Assembly (NCBI GenBank): GCA_947478785.1
Contig: CANJXI010000016.1
Span: 1-59,900, forward strand
Length of the DNA stretch: 59,900 nucleotides
Direction of reading: 5' to 3'
DNA from: Caulobacteraceae bacterium
GTDB taxonomy: Bacteria; Pseudomonadota; Alphaproteobacteria; Caulobacterales; Caulobacteraceae
Positions within the stretch are counted from its first letter, which is position 1. Every line of letters starts with the position of its first letter. Positions 1-8,110 of this stretch are shown here, piece after piece. The position numbers and the translations under genes were made by a program. Under the pieces are notes generated by a model, which saw only the letters and a program-made list of their open reading frames with translations, ran no database searches and was not told where the DNA came from.

Positions 1-114
1 CACGGCGGCGTCGGCGGGATCCTCGGCAACCGCCTGCCGGGCGGCGAGGTCGCGCGCCGAGGCCAGGCAGAGCTCGGCGAGCTCGGCCAGGACGCGGGCG
101 TGCCGCTCGGTCAT
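1..114 (-). CDS. Unknown protein, N-terminal part only (cut by left edge)
   Basis: An open frame starts with ATG at 114 and runs off the left edge after about 38 codons (starting MTERHARVLAELAELCLASA). It is helical and rich in Ala, Leu, Glu and Arg, with no recognisable domain in the visible part. I do not recognise the family. The interesting feature is upstream: an exact alphaproteobacterial LexA box lies 20-34 bases before the start codon, so the gene may belong to the SOS regulon. The frame, ATG and codon use (strong GC at third positions) look like a real gene, but only the first part can be judged. Confidence 0.55.
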   Translation of the reverse strand, partial: MTERHARVLAELAELCLASARDLAARQAVAEDPADAAV

Positions 115-133
115 TTCGCCTGAGGTGTCCACG

Positions 134-148
134 GAACAAAAGTAGAAC
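134..148 (-). promoter_or_regulatory. Candidate LexA (SOS) box
   Basis: On the minus strand the site reads GTTC, seven bases, GTTC, the exact consensus of the alphaproteobacterial LexA operator. It lies just upstream of the minus-strand gene that begins at 114, where LexA would overlap the promoter. A motif of eight fixed bases is expected about once or twice by chance in 60 kb, so its position directly before a start codon is what carries weight. No other gene faces it closely: the gene on its other side ends at 190 and points toward it. Confidence 0.55.
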
Positions 149-189
149 ACGTCAAGGCCGATGTCAAGATATTCGCCGTATGCGCAGGC

Positions 190-591
190 TCAGCCCTGAA
201 ACAGCGGGGAGTCGTTCCGCTTGATCAGCCAGCCCTCGCCGGCGCGGACCAGCACCACCGTCGCGACGGCGATGCAGTTGAAACGACCGCCGTCGATCCA
301 GGAGGTCACCAGGTTGTAGTAGCGCGCCCGCACGGTGTCGCGGCCGTCCAGGTAGTCGCAATGCAGGTTGCCGATCAGGTGCCGCAGCTTTCCGCCCGCG
401 CCCGCGTAGGCGTTCCTTGGAACGCCCTTCAGCGCCTCGCGTCCGACGATCGGCTCCGGGGAGACGCCGGTGAACACGCCGTCCTCGGTCCAGAGCGCGG
501 CCCAGCCATCCTCGTCGCCCTCGTCGACCGCCCAGCAGTAGCGGCCCATGTGGTCGCTGATCGCGACGAAATCCTCGACGGAAACCGGCAT
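190..591 (-). CDS. SnoaL/NTF2-like domain protein
   Basis: A 133-residue protein of the NTF2-like alpha+beta barrel family (SnoaL_4 type). The N-terminal helices carry the typical pattern ...DHMGRYCWAVDEGDEDGWAALW followed by a short strand with DGVF, and the C-terminal half has the strand pattern ending in a Lys-Arg-Asn segment. Members act as small isomerases, dehydratases or hydrolases, or only bind ligands, so the reaction cannot be named. It is the last gene of the minus-strand operon from 6653, eight bases after the nitroreductase, with AGGG upstream of the ATG at 591. Three more NTF2-fold proteins lie at 52128, 56948 and 58949. Confidence 0.8.
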   Translation of the reverse strand: MPVSVEDFVAISDHMGRYCWAVDEGDEDGWAALWTEDGVFTGVSPEPIVGREALKGVPRNAYAGAGGKLRHLIGNLHCDYLDGRDTVRARYYNLVTSWIDGGRFNCIAVATVVLVRAGEGWLIKRNDSPLFQG

Positions 592-599
592 CTCACACC

Positions 600-1352
600 C
601 TATTCGGTCACCCAGTGCGCGACGGCCCCGACGTCGGCCCGGCGGGTGCGGAAGCCGTTCGCCGCATGCGCCGGATCGGGGTAGCCGAACGACAGTCCGC
701 AGACGATCCGACGGTTCTCCGGGATCCCGAAGTACTCACGCAGGAAGGGCGAGTGGGAGGCGAACGCGGCCTGGGCGATGCTGGCGATGCCCAGGCTCTG
801 CATCAGCAGCATGAGATTGCCGAGGTAAAGCCCGCAGTCCACCGCGCCATAGGTCCCGAGTTCCGCCTCGCTGGTCAGGAACAGCACGTGCGGCGCGCCG
901 AAGAGGCGGAAGTTCTCGAACATCTGGCGCGCGGAGCCTTCGCGGTCGCCCCGGACGACGCCGACGGCCTCATAGAGACCCCAGCCGCATTCCTTGCGCC
1001 GTTGGTCGTAGACGCCCTCGTAACGCTGAGGGAAGACGAAGTCGGGCTTGTGGCCGCCCGCGCCGGACGTGGCGCGTTCGAACATCGCCTTGCGGAAGCG
1101 CTCGGTCCCCTCGCCCTCGGTGACGATGACCTCCCAGGGCTGGGCGTTGCACCAGGAGGCCGACAGCTGCGCGGCCGTGAGGATTTGGGCGATGGTCCCG
1201 TGCGGGACCGGATCGGGGCGGTAGCCCCGGCAGCTGTAGCGTTCGACAAGCAGGTCCGTCACGACCTGGAAGGCCGCCGCGCCGTCGGGCGCCTGAGCGG
1301 CCCGCGCCGCGATCTCGTCGCGCGTGAGGTTGATCGTCGTTGGTGCGTTCAT
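600..1352 (-). CDS. Nitroreductase family protein (FMN)
   Basis: A 250-residue FMN-dependent oxidoreductase of the nitroreductase fold. The FMN-binding Arg-Ser-Arg stretch is at residues 38-42 (RYSCR), and an SASWCNAQPW segment around 62-72 matches the second flavin-contact region. The C-terminal part has the GLSFGYPD strand seen in the family. A longer frame reaches ATG 1454, but this would run into the upstream gene; I chose ATG 1352, which opens directly with the family-like N-terminus. It follows two acyl-CoA dehydrogenases in the same operon, so it may reduce an enoyl or quinone-like intermediate rather than a nitro compound. The substrate is unknown. Confidence 0.85.
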   Translation of the reverse strand: MNAPTTINLTRDEIAARAAQAPDGAAAFQVVTDLLVERYSCRGYRPDPVPHGTIAQILTAAQLSASWCNAQPWEVIVTEGEGTERFRKAMFERATSGAGGHKPDFVFPQRYEGVYDQRRKECGWGLYEAVGVVRGDREGSARQMFENFRLFGAPHVLFLTSEAELGTYGAVDCGLYLGNLMLLMQSLGIASIAQAAFASHSPFLREYFGIPENRRIVCGLSFGYPDPAHAANGFRTRRADVGAVAHWVTE

Positions 1353-1401
1353 GCTCTCGACCCGTGGCTTTGATTCCAGATAGCATTGGGGTCGCCGCGC
1401 G

Positions 1402-2409
1402 TCAGCCGATGACGGCGCGGCTCTCCCGGAAGGGCAGCTCGCGATCCGCCTCATGTTCGCGCGGCAGCCCCAGGATCCGCTCGGCGATGATGTTGCGCTG
1501 GATCTGGTCCGTGCCGCCGCCGATCGAGGTCATGTAGGCATGCAGGGCCCGGTAGTTGGCGTCCTCCGCGTCCGGCTGTTCCGGTCCGTCGAGCAGGCTG
1601 GCGGCGCCGAGGATGGCGGTCATCACGCGCGCGTCGCCATGCAGGATGCGCGACATGGCGAGCTTGCCCAGCGACGGCAAGGACGAGGCGCCCGAGGCCG
1701 TGATCTCCGCCCTGGCGCGATCCATGTTGAGCGCGTTGAGCTGGCGCCAGGCGATCGCCTGGGCGAGCTGATGACGGATCAGCGGATCAGCGAGCCGGCC
1801 CCGCCCGTGGGCGAGCGCGATGAGGTCGACCCGGTTGTCGCCCACCGAGCCCGGCCGCCGCTCGCTGGCCCCCGCCCCCATCCCGACCCGTTCGTAGCCG
1901 AGCGCGCTCTGCAGCACTTTCCAGCCCTCGTTCACCTGGCCGAGCAGGTGGTCGGCCGGGACCAGCGCGCCGTCGATGAACACCTCGTTGAAGTGCCGCT
2001 CGCCGGTGATCTGGCAGAGCGGCCTGACGTCCACGCCGGCCTGCCGCATGGGCGTGAGGAAGGCCGAGAGGCCCTTGTGCTTGGGCGCATCCCAGTCGGT
2101 GCGGGCCAGAAGCAGGCCGAATTCCGCGGTCTGCGCGCCCGAGGTCCAGACCTTCTGGCCGGTGATGCGCCAGCCGCCTTCCGCCCGCTCGGCCCGGGTC
2201 CGGACGGAGGCCAGGTCGGACCCCGCGCCGGGCTCGCTGTACAGCAGGCAGAACGGAATGCCGCCCGCCAGCAGCCGGGGCAACAGCGCCTGTTTCACCG
2301 CCTCCGTTCCGAAGGCGGCGACCGTGTGGGCGAATATCCGGGTCATGGTGTCCGCCGCGTTGGCGTCCAGTTGGGCCTGGACGTCGGTGGGCGACAGGTC
2401 GTCAGACAT
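1402..2409 (-). CDS. Acyl-CoA dehydrogenase, N-terminally short, catalytic-type subunit
   Basis: FAD-dependent acyl-CoA dehydrogenase of 335 residues; family members usually have 380-400. The flavin-contact motif SEPGAGSD lies at about residues 58-65, some 70 residues earlier than in the full-length relative at 16024, so most of the N-terminal helical domain is missing. The catalytic-base motif LGYER is present (Glu173), as in isovaleryl-CoA dehydrogenase, and the C-terminus has GGGTDQIQRNIIAERILGLP. The start at 2409 overlaps the stop of the upstream dehydrogenase by eight bases, which argues for co-translation. Reading upstream of 2409 in frame gives no sequence resembling the lost domain. 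It probably forms a heteromer with its neighbour. Confidence 0.85.
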   Translation of the reverse strand: MSDDLSPTDVQAQLDANAADTMTRIFAHTVAAFGTEAVKQALLPRLLAGGIPFCLLYSEPGAGSDLASVRTRAERAEGGWRITGQKVWTSGAQTAEFGLLLARTDWDAPKHKGLSAFLTPMRQAGVDVRPLCQITGERHFNEVFIDGALVPADHLLGQVNEGWKVLQSALGYERVGMGAGASERRPGSVGDNRVDLIALAHGRGRLADPLIRHQLAQAIAWRQLNALNMDRARAEITASGASSLPSLGKLAMSRILHGDARVMTAILGAASLLDGPEQPDAEDANYRALHAYMTSIGGGTDQIQRNIIAERILGLPREHEADRELPFRESRAVIG

Positions 2410-3535
2410 GCGCCGCCTCCAGGGCCGAGAGGTAGCGCTCGCGATAGTGGTCCGAGCCGCCCAGCAACTCGGCGTCGGCGCGGGCGCGGCGCAGGTAGAG
2501 ATGGGCCGGGTGATCCCAGGTGAAGGCTATGCCGCCGTGCATCTGGACGGAGGCCGCCGCCACCTGGCTGAAGGCGTCGGCGCAGGCGAAGGCGGCGAGG
2601 TTGACCAGCGCCTCGGCCTCGGCGCTCCCGTCCTCCAGCGCCTCGGCGGCGCCGCGCGCGGCGCTTGCGGCGGACTCCACCTCTACCAGCAGGTCTGCGG
2701 CCATGTGCTTCAGGGCCTGGAAGCCGCCGATCGGGCGGCCGAACTGGATGCGGGTCTTCAGATAGTCGATGGTGACGTCGAACACGCGCCGCGCGCCGCC
2801 GGCCTGTTCGCCGGCCAAGGCCACGCGGGCAAGATCCAGGGTCCGCTCCAGAGCGTGCGCGCCCGCGCCGGCGATGAGCGAGGCCGGAGCACCTTCAAAG
2901 GTGATCCGCGCCATGGGTTGCGTCCTGTCGAAGGTCTTCAGGCTCTCGCGGCGCATGCCCGCCGCATCCGCGGCGACCTCGAAGGTCTGCAGGTCGCCCT
3001 CCGCGCGGGCGACCACCAGCAGCAGGTCCGCCTGGGCGCCGTGGGTGACGAAGGCGGCGACCCCGTCGAGGCGCCATGCGTCGCCGGACCGGACGGCGAC
3101 GACCGTCACGTCGTCCGGCGTCCACAGGCCCCGCTCGCCGGTGAGCGCCACGGTCGCGAGGCGTTCGCCCGACGCGATCGGCGGCAGGAGCCTGGCCTTG
3201 GCGGCCTCGTCGGCGGAGTTGGCCAGGAGACCGGCCGCGAGCACCCCGCTCGACAGCAAGGGCGCGCACAGCAGAGCCGCGCCCGCCGCCTCCATCAGGC
3301 TCTCGATCAGCACCGGTCCCGCGCCCGCGCCGCCGTGTTCGACCGGGGCGGCGAGCGCCGCCAGGCCGAGGGCCGAGATGCGCCGCCAGAGGCCGGTGTC
3401 GTAACCTGTGTCGGACTCGCTGGCGCGCCGCACGGCAACTTCCGAGCCATGGTCCGCCAGGAGGCGCCGGAAGCTTTCGCGGATGGCGGCCTGGTCTTCG
3501 TGGTCGATCGGGGCGCCCACCGGGTTGGCCGTCAT
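2402..3535 (-). CDS. Acyl-CoA dehydrogenase, partner subunit lacking the catalytic Glu
   Basis: A 377-residue acyl-CoA dehydrogenase homologue. The three-domain layout is intact, and the C-terminus carries the typical QMHGGIAFTWDHPAHLYLRRA segment. At the position of the usual L-x-x-E-R motif it has LDLARVALAGEQAGGA, so the catalytic Glu is replaced by Ala. This is the pattern of the non-catalytic partner in alpha2beta2 acyl-CoA dehydrogenases of steroid catabolism. The ATG at 3535 overlaps the upstream stop (ATGA), and its own stop overlaps the next dehydrogenase. A longer frame extends to 4111 but lies on the SDR gene and is rejected. Confidence 0.88.
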   Translation of the reverse strand: MTANPVGAPIDHEDQAAIRESFRRLLADHGSEVAVRRASESDTGYDTGLWRRISALGLAALAAPVEHGGAGAGPVLIESLMEAAGAALLCAPLLSSGVLAAGLLANSADEAAKARLLPPIASGERLATVALTGERGLWTPDDVTVVAVRSGDAWRLDGVAAFVTHGAQADLLLVVARAEGDLQTFEVAADAAGMRRESLKTFDRTQPMARITFEGAPASLIAGAGAHALERTLDLARVALAGEQAGGARRVFDVTIDYLKTRIQFGRPIGGFQALKHMAADLLVEVESAASAARGAAEALEDGSAEAEALVNLAAFACADAFSQVAAASVQMHGGIAFTWDHPAHLYLRRARADAELLGGSDHYRERYLSALEAAHV

Positions 3536-4644
3536 GCCGGCGCGGCTTCCAAGGCGGCTCGCGCCCCGGGGATGATCCGCCGCGCGGCCAGCACGCCCGC
3601 CCAGTGCCGCAGGGTGTCCTCGCTGTCGAAACACGGGGCGAAACCGGCCTGCCGGATCTTGATCGTGCTGAGCAGCGAGGGCGGGCCGGCGACTTCCAGC
3701 CCGGGGCGCAGCAGGATGTCGGCGTAGTGGTGGCTCTCGCCCAGCAGCTGCAGGAGGCCAATCGGGCGCAGGCCCTCGCGGGCGACGATGCGGTCCCAGA
3801 CATCGGCGTGGGCCGGCAGGAACTCGGCGATGCGCTGGGGCTCGTCGGGCCCGGTCTCGGCGCCGAACGCCTCGGCCAGGGCCGGCCAGGTGTCGACCCA
3901 GGAGAAGACATCGCCGTTGGTGACGTTGAAGGTCTCGTCCGCCGCCGCCTTGGCGTCCGCCGCCCAGGCGAAGGCCTGGCCCAGCAGGCGCGGGTCCACC
4001 AGTTCCTGGGCATGGCGAACGCCCCCGGTGTAGGCGAAGGGCTGGCCGAGTTCGCGCCGCACGGCCGCGTAGACGCCGAGCGCGATTAGCGGATTCATCG
4101 CCGCGCCCCACGCCGCGCCCACCACCACCACCGGCCGGAAGATGGTCCAGGTGAAACCGCGCGCCTTGGCGGTGGCGCGCAGGAGATCCTCCTGCAGCCA
4201 GTAGAAGTTCTCGTGCTGCACGCGCGGGGCGCGCTCGCGGGCGGGGATCGGCATGCGGTGACCGGCGTGGGCGCCGTAGGCCTTGGCCCCCTGCAGCAGG
4301 CTCACATGCTGGAGATCGCTCGCCGCCGACAGGGGCTCCAGCAGGTTGCGCAGCATGGAGAGGTTGGTCTCCATCTGGTCGGCCTCGAGCCAGCCCGCGT
4401 AGAGGCCGGGCTTCTCATAGAGGGCGGCATAGACGACGTGGGTGACGTCCCGCAGCGCGCCGAACGCCGCCTGGCAGGCCGCCGGGTCCCTGAGGTCCAC
4501 GGCCAGGTGACGGACGGAGACCCCATCCACCTGCTCGGGCGCGCGGCGCGAGACCGTGATGACGTTCCAGCCGTCGGCGGCGAACTGGGCCACCGCCGCC
4601 TCGCCTATCAGGCCGCTGGCGCCGGCGACAAGAACCGTCTTCAT
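3532..4644 (-). CDS. PRISE-like SDR, atypical NAD(P)-dependent reductase
   Basis: A 370-residue short-chain dehydrogenase of the extended/atypical type. A Rossmann motif GASGLIG is at residues 8-14. Instead of the classic YxxxK, a Lys in LLQGAKAYG (about residue 121) and a Tyr in ENFYW (about residue 148) are arranged as in PRISE enzymes (progesterone 5-beta-reductase and iridoid synthase), which reduce activated C=C bonds of enones. A Tyr-rich C-terminal substrate domain follows. It lies between the NifU-like gene (39-base gap) and an acyl-CoA dehydrogenase (4-base overlap), which fits ene-reduction of a CoA-bound or free enone. That reaction is inferred from the family only. Confidence 0.82.
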   Translation of the reverse strand: MKTVLVAGASGLIGEAAVAQFAADGWNVITVSRRAPEQVDGVSVRHLAVDLRDPAACQAAFGALRDVTHVVYAALYEKPGLYAGWLEADQMETNLSMLRNLLEPLSAASDLQHVSLLQGAKAYGAHAGHRMPIPARERAPRVQHENFYWLQEDLLRATAKARGFTWTIFRPVVVVGAAWGAAMNPLIALGVYAAVRRELGQPFAYTGGVRHAQELVDPRLLGQAFAWAADAKAAADETFNVTNGDVFSWVDTWPALAEAFGAETGPDEPQRIAEFLPAHADVWDRIVAREGLRPIGLLQLLGESHHYADILLRPGLEVAGPPSLLSTIKIRQAGFAPCFDSEDTLRHWAGVLAARRIIPGARAALEAAPA

Positions 4645-4683
4645 GGGCGAACATCCAACTTGCGGGTCGGGCGCGGGTTCGCC

Positions 4684-4914
4684 CTAGACCACCTCGACCG
4701 AGGTGATCGCCGATCGGCGCCGCGCGAGCAACTCCTGCATCATCCCGCCCAGGTCCTCCGCGGCCAGCACGCAGTCCTCGCAGTCGCCCAGCGCATAGCT
4801 GACCCGCATGACAGGCCCGTCCAGCGCCAGGAGGGCGACCTGGCCGCCGTCGGGGCCGAGCATCCGCTGGAAGTGGGCGATCACCGCGCGCGCATCTTCG
4901 GCGGGGTCGCTCAC
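4684..4914 (-). CDS. Small NifU-like Cys-x-x-Cys protein
   Basis: A 76-residue protein. Its second half, LGDCEDCVLAAEDLGGMM with Cys45 and Cys48 and an ending SVEVV, resembles the C-terminal NifU domain (CxxC followed by a helix and a short strand), which carries iron-sulfur clusters. The GTG start at 4914 overlaps the stop of the UGSC gene (GTGA), so the two are coupled. The best guess is a redox or Fe-S partner of the UGSC protein. The similarity to NifU is judged by pattern only. Confidence 0.65.
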   Translation of the reverse strand: MSDPAEDARAVIAHFQRMLGPDGGQVALLALDGPVMRVSYALGDCEDCVLAAEDLGGMMQELLARRRSAITSVEVV

Positions 4915-6653
4915 GGGACCTTCACCTCGGCCGACACGACGCCCGTGCCGCCGTACCAGAACAGGCTGCGCCCGGCGTCCTTGCCGACCACGAAGAGGTC
5001 GATCTGGTCCGGCCGGCGGTAGAGTGAGACGGGGGTCTCCGGATGGTCCCACAGCCACTGCATGTGCGGGTGCGCGTTGGCGAACAGCTCCGGCGGCTGA
5101 TGGTGCATGAGCTCGCGGAACGAGACCCGCGCGCGGCGGTAGAACTCCGCCTGGGCCTGCGCCCGCGTCCAGCCCGCGCCCTTGAAGATCTCGGCGTGGT
5201 CGGGTGCCAGCATGATCAGCGGGTTCCAGTCGCAGTGGAACGGGCCCTCGATGTTCACCCCGTCGCTGGCGCAGGTGAGCCAGATGCCGGCCGAGGTGAC
5301 CGCCGCGTTGCGGGCGGCCATGGCGAAGGTCTCCAGGATCTCCTCGGGCGTGGTGCTGGTGAAGTCGGTCACGTCGCTGACCGCATAGGGGCCGTGCAGG
5401 GTGACGCTGGTCTTTTCCGGCGCGTAGCCCCGGTGCACGCCGAACAGCTCCCAGGGCGTGCGCTCCTCGTTCTCGGCCACGCAGGCGCCGAACTTGCCGG
5501 TGGCGCCGATGGTGTCCATGTCGCTGACGCCCGGATAGGACAGGCCGACGTTCATCATGATCAGCCGGCTGGCCCGCCCGATGCCGACGTTCACCGCGGA
5601 GATCGAGCCCGGGCCCAGGGCGCAGCAGCCGCTGTTCATGCCGATCTGCTTGGCATAGGGCCCGCTGACCAGGATCAGCGGATGCTGCGGCCCCGTGGAC
5701 ATCGACAGGCAGCGCAGGCCGTAGAACGGGTTCATGAAGGCCTCGGCCACGGCCAGGACCACCGGCATGCTCTCGGGACGGCAGCCGGCCATCACCGCGT
5801 TGGCCGCGATCTTCTCGACCGTGCCCACGCCCAGGCCAGGCTCGAAGAGGCCGATCACCTCGTCCGGGGCGCGACCGCAGGCGGCGATCATGGCGTCGAC
5901 CTTGTCGCGCACTGGCGGGACCAGCGGCAGGCCGTCGCTCCAGCCCTTGTCGATGAAGTCGGCGTTCATCCGGTCGAAGCAGTCGAGCAGGTCGGCGCCG
6001 CGATAGGAGAGCACCGCCGCGCTGGGCGAGGTGACATGGTGGGCGAAGTCGGCCGCCGCCTCGCCGGGAAGCTCGGTGAGGCCGCAGACCAGCTGGTCCA
6101 TGCCCGCGTCGATCATCTCGTGGATCAGCGCCTCGGGCTGGCTGGTGATGGCGTAGGGCGTGACCAGGAGCTGGGCCTCGGGGCAGCCGAACACCTTGGC
6201 GCTCCAGTGCGCGTCCTCGACGAAGCCCTCGGCGGTGATCGCGACGGTGGGCACGCCGCGCCGCTCCAGCTCGCACATCTCGTAGATCAGCCACGAACAG
6301 CAACTGCCGCAGTCGGCGGTGGCGCCGACCACCGCGTCGCACTCGCGCGCCATCTGCTCCAGCTGGGCGGGCGTCGTGCGCCGCAGCTGCTGGCCGTTGA
6401 CGCCGATGTAGTCGCGGAAGACGAGACCATCATGATCGGCCGAAAGATTGGCCTTCACCCGCTCCAGGGCGACGTTGCCCAGCGCCTTGCCGTTCCAGAA
6501 GAAGCCGATGGTCTTGCCGGCCAGCGCGGCCAGCCTGGGCGCGGGCGGGAAGCGTTCCACGTCGTCGGTGTCCTGCTTGGGCGCGGCCAGCGGATTGACG
6601 ATCTCAAGTTCGGCCGCGGCCGCGGCCGCCACCTCCTTCACCATGACGTTCAT
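4911..6653 (-). CDS. UGSC-family protein (Cys form), two-domain
   Basis: A 580-residue protein of unknown function. The N-terminal domain, about residues 45-200, contains TADCGSCCSW with Cys115-Gly-Ser-Cys118. In the UGSC family the first position is selenocysteine in some bacteria and Cys in others; here the codon is TGC. The C-terminal 360 residues are a second conserved domain rich in Gly (SDGLPLVPP, GCRPESMPVV, MNSGCCALGPGS) with several further Cys. No signal peptide. A frame extends to 6878, but the ATG at 6653 has GGGAGG at the right distance and I use it. It is the first gene of the operon; a GTTGCAA element lies in the divergent region upstream. A redox or thiol role is likely but unproven. 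Confidence 0.75.
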   Translation of the reverse strand: MNVMVKEVAAAAAAELEIVNPLAAPKQDTDDVERFPPAPRLAALAGKTIGFFWNGKALGNVALERVKANLSADHDGLVFRDYIGVNGQQLRRTTPAQLEQMARECDAVVGATADCGSCCSWLIYEMCELERRGVPTVAITAEGFVEDAHWSAKVFGCPEAQLLVTPYAITSQPEALIHEMIDAGMDQLVCGLTELPGEAAADFAHHVTSPSAAVLSYRGADLLDCFDRMNADFIDKGWSDGLPLVPPVRDKVDAMIAACGRAPDEVIGLFEPGLGVGTVEKIAANAVMAGCRPESMPVVLAVAEAFMNPFYGLRCLSMSTGPQHPLILVSGPYAKQIGMNSGCCALGPGSISAVNVGIGRASRLIMMNVGLSYPGVSDMDTIGATGKFGACVAENEERTPWELFGVHRGYAPEKTSVTLHGPYAVSDVTDFTSTTPEEILETFAMAARNAAVTSAGIWLTCASDGVNIEGPFHCDWNPLIMLAPDHAEIFKGAGWTRAQAQAEFYRRARVSFRELMHHQPPELFANAHPHMQWLWDHPETPVSLYRRPDQIDLFVVGKDAGRSLFWYGGTGVVSAEVKVP

Positions 6654-6723
6654 GAGCGCCTCCCAGGCTCGTTTGCGGAAAGTGTCGGCCCCTGGCGCGG
6701 CTCGCGCAACCACCGATCCATAC

Positions 6724-6750
6724 GTTGCAAGCGTCCGCGCGGCCGCTAGT
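6724..6750 (+). promoter_or_regulatory. GTTGCAA element with CTAG -10-like site
   Basis: Between the UGSC gene (start 6653, minus) and the MFS gene (start 6796, plus) lies ACGTTGCAA (GTTGCAA 6724-6730), followed 15 bases later by CTAG within GCTAGTGT (6745-6752). TTGCAA could serve as a -35 and GCTAG as a -10 of the alphaproteobacterial GCTANAWC type for the carrier gene, or the 7-mer may be an operator serving both genes. The same arrangement recurs at 9881 and 14952. Confidence 0.4.
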
Positions 6751-6795
6751 GTCGCCGGCGCGCGTCCGGTGAAGGCGCGGGAACAGGGGGACGAC

Positions 6796-8100
6796 GTGGC
6801 GCCGAAGGGCCTGGACACGAGCGCGCGCGGGGAATGGCGGCGCGGCTGGCCGGTGGTGCTGGCCGGGGCGGTCGGCATCGCGCTGGCCGCGGCGCCGCCC
6901 TACACGACCGGGATCATGATCCGGCCGCTGGAACAGGAGTTCGGCTGGACGCGCGCGCAGATCTCGTCGGGACCGTTGATTCCGTCGGTCTTCGCGGTCT
7001 TCGCGGGCCCGTTCATCGGGATGGCCGTCGACCGCTTCGGCCCGAGGCGGATCGGCATCGCGGGCGCGATATCGGCCTGCACGGCGATGGCCCTGCTGTC
7101 CACCGCCACGCAGTCGATCTGGAGCTGGTGGCTGCTCTGGTCGTTCGCGGCGTTGGCGGGCACCCTGATCAAGCCGCTGATCTGGACGGCGGCGGTCTCC
7201 AGCCTGTTCAAATCCGGCCGCGGGCTGGCGCTGGCCGCGACCCTGTGCGGCACGGCGATCTGCTCGACCATCACCCCGGTGCTGGCGAACCACCTCATCG
7301 AACACCACGGCTGGCGCATGGCCTACCTGGCGCTGGCGGCGTTCTGGGCCGTGGTCGTCATCCCGCCGGTGGTGTTCCTGTTCAACAGCGCCACCGACCG
7401 GCACCGGACGCGGGACATGTCCGCGCCCGGCTCCGAGGCGGCCATGCCGGTGCTGAGCGGGGTCACGGCGCGCGAGGGCCTGACCTCCTGGCGATACGTC
7501 CGGCTCGCCGGCGCCTCGGTGGCCATGGTGCTGGCCACCGTGGCCTACACCGTCAATCTCGTCCCGATCCTGGTCTCGACCGGGCAGCCGCGGGCCGCCG
7601 CCGCGGCCGTGGCCGGCCTCATCGGGATTTCGACCGTCATCGGGCGGCTTTCGGGCGGCTACCTGCTCGACCGGATCAACGGCAACCTGGTGGCCGCGAT
7701 CAGCATCGCAACGCCGGTCCTGGCGACCCTGCTGCTGCTCAACCTGCCCGGCTCGTTGCCGGCGGCGATCGCGGCGACGGCGATCCTTGGGCTTTCGCTG
7801 GGCGCCGAACTCGACGCGGTGGCCTATCTCACGACCCGCCACTTCGGCCTGAAGAGTTTCGGCATCCTGTTCGGCACGATCGGCGGCCTGCAGGCGCTGG
7901 CCACGGGCATGGGGCCGATGCTGGTGAACCTGAGCTACGACATCACCCGGTCCTACAACCTGGCGCTCTGGCTCTCGATACCGACCTGCCTGCTGGGCAC
8001 GGCGCTGTTCCTGTCGCTCGGCCGCTATCCGGAGTTCGAGCCCGCCGAGGCCGGGCGACCCGACCCGGCGGCCGAAGCCGCCGTGGCGACGCCGCTCTAG
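6796..8100 (+). CDS. MFS transporter, OFA/monocarboxylate-like
   Basis: A 434-residue major facilitator with 12 predicted membrane segments. After TM1 comes PPYTTGIMIRPLEQEFGW, and the loop between TM2 and TM3 carries the MFS signature MAVDRFGPRRIG (about residues 75-86). The pattern fits the oxalate/formate antiporter and monocarboxylate branch, so it may carry an organic acid used by the catabolic genes. The GTG start at 6796 has AGGGGG five bases upstream; frames reaching further upstream enter the divergent gene. It ends 10 bases from the convergent SDR gene. Confidence 0.85.
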   Translation: MAPKGLDTSARGEWRRGWPVVLAGAVGIALAAAPPYTTGIMIRPLEQEFGWTRAQISSGPLIPSVFAVFAGPFIGMAVDRFGPRRIGIAGAISACTAMALLSTATQSIWSWWLLWSFAALAGTLIKPLIWTAAVSSLFKSGRGLALAATLCGTAICSTITPVLANHLIEHHGWRMAYLALAAFWAVVVIPPVVFLFNSATDRHRTRDMSAPGSEAAMPVLSGVTAREGLTSWRYVRLAGASVAMVLATVAYTVNLVPILVSTGQPRAAAAAVAGLIGISTVIGRLSGGYLLDRINGNLVAAISIATPVLATLLLLNLPGSLPAAIAATAILGLSLGAELDAVAYLTTRHFGLKSFGILFGTIGGLQALATGMGPMLVNLSYDITRSYNLALWLSIPTCLLGTALFLSLGRYPEFEPAEAGRPDPAAEAAVATPL

Positions 8101-8110
8101 CGCCGGGGAA

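Noticed and set aside
4911..6653. Selenocysteine in the UGSC motif
   Set aside because: The codon at the first motif position is TGC (Cys), not TGA, so no SECIS element is needed.
6653..6878. N-terminal extension of the UGSC protein
   Set aside because: The extension covers the start of the divergent MFS gene and lacks family-like sequence, while ATG 6653 has GGGAGG.
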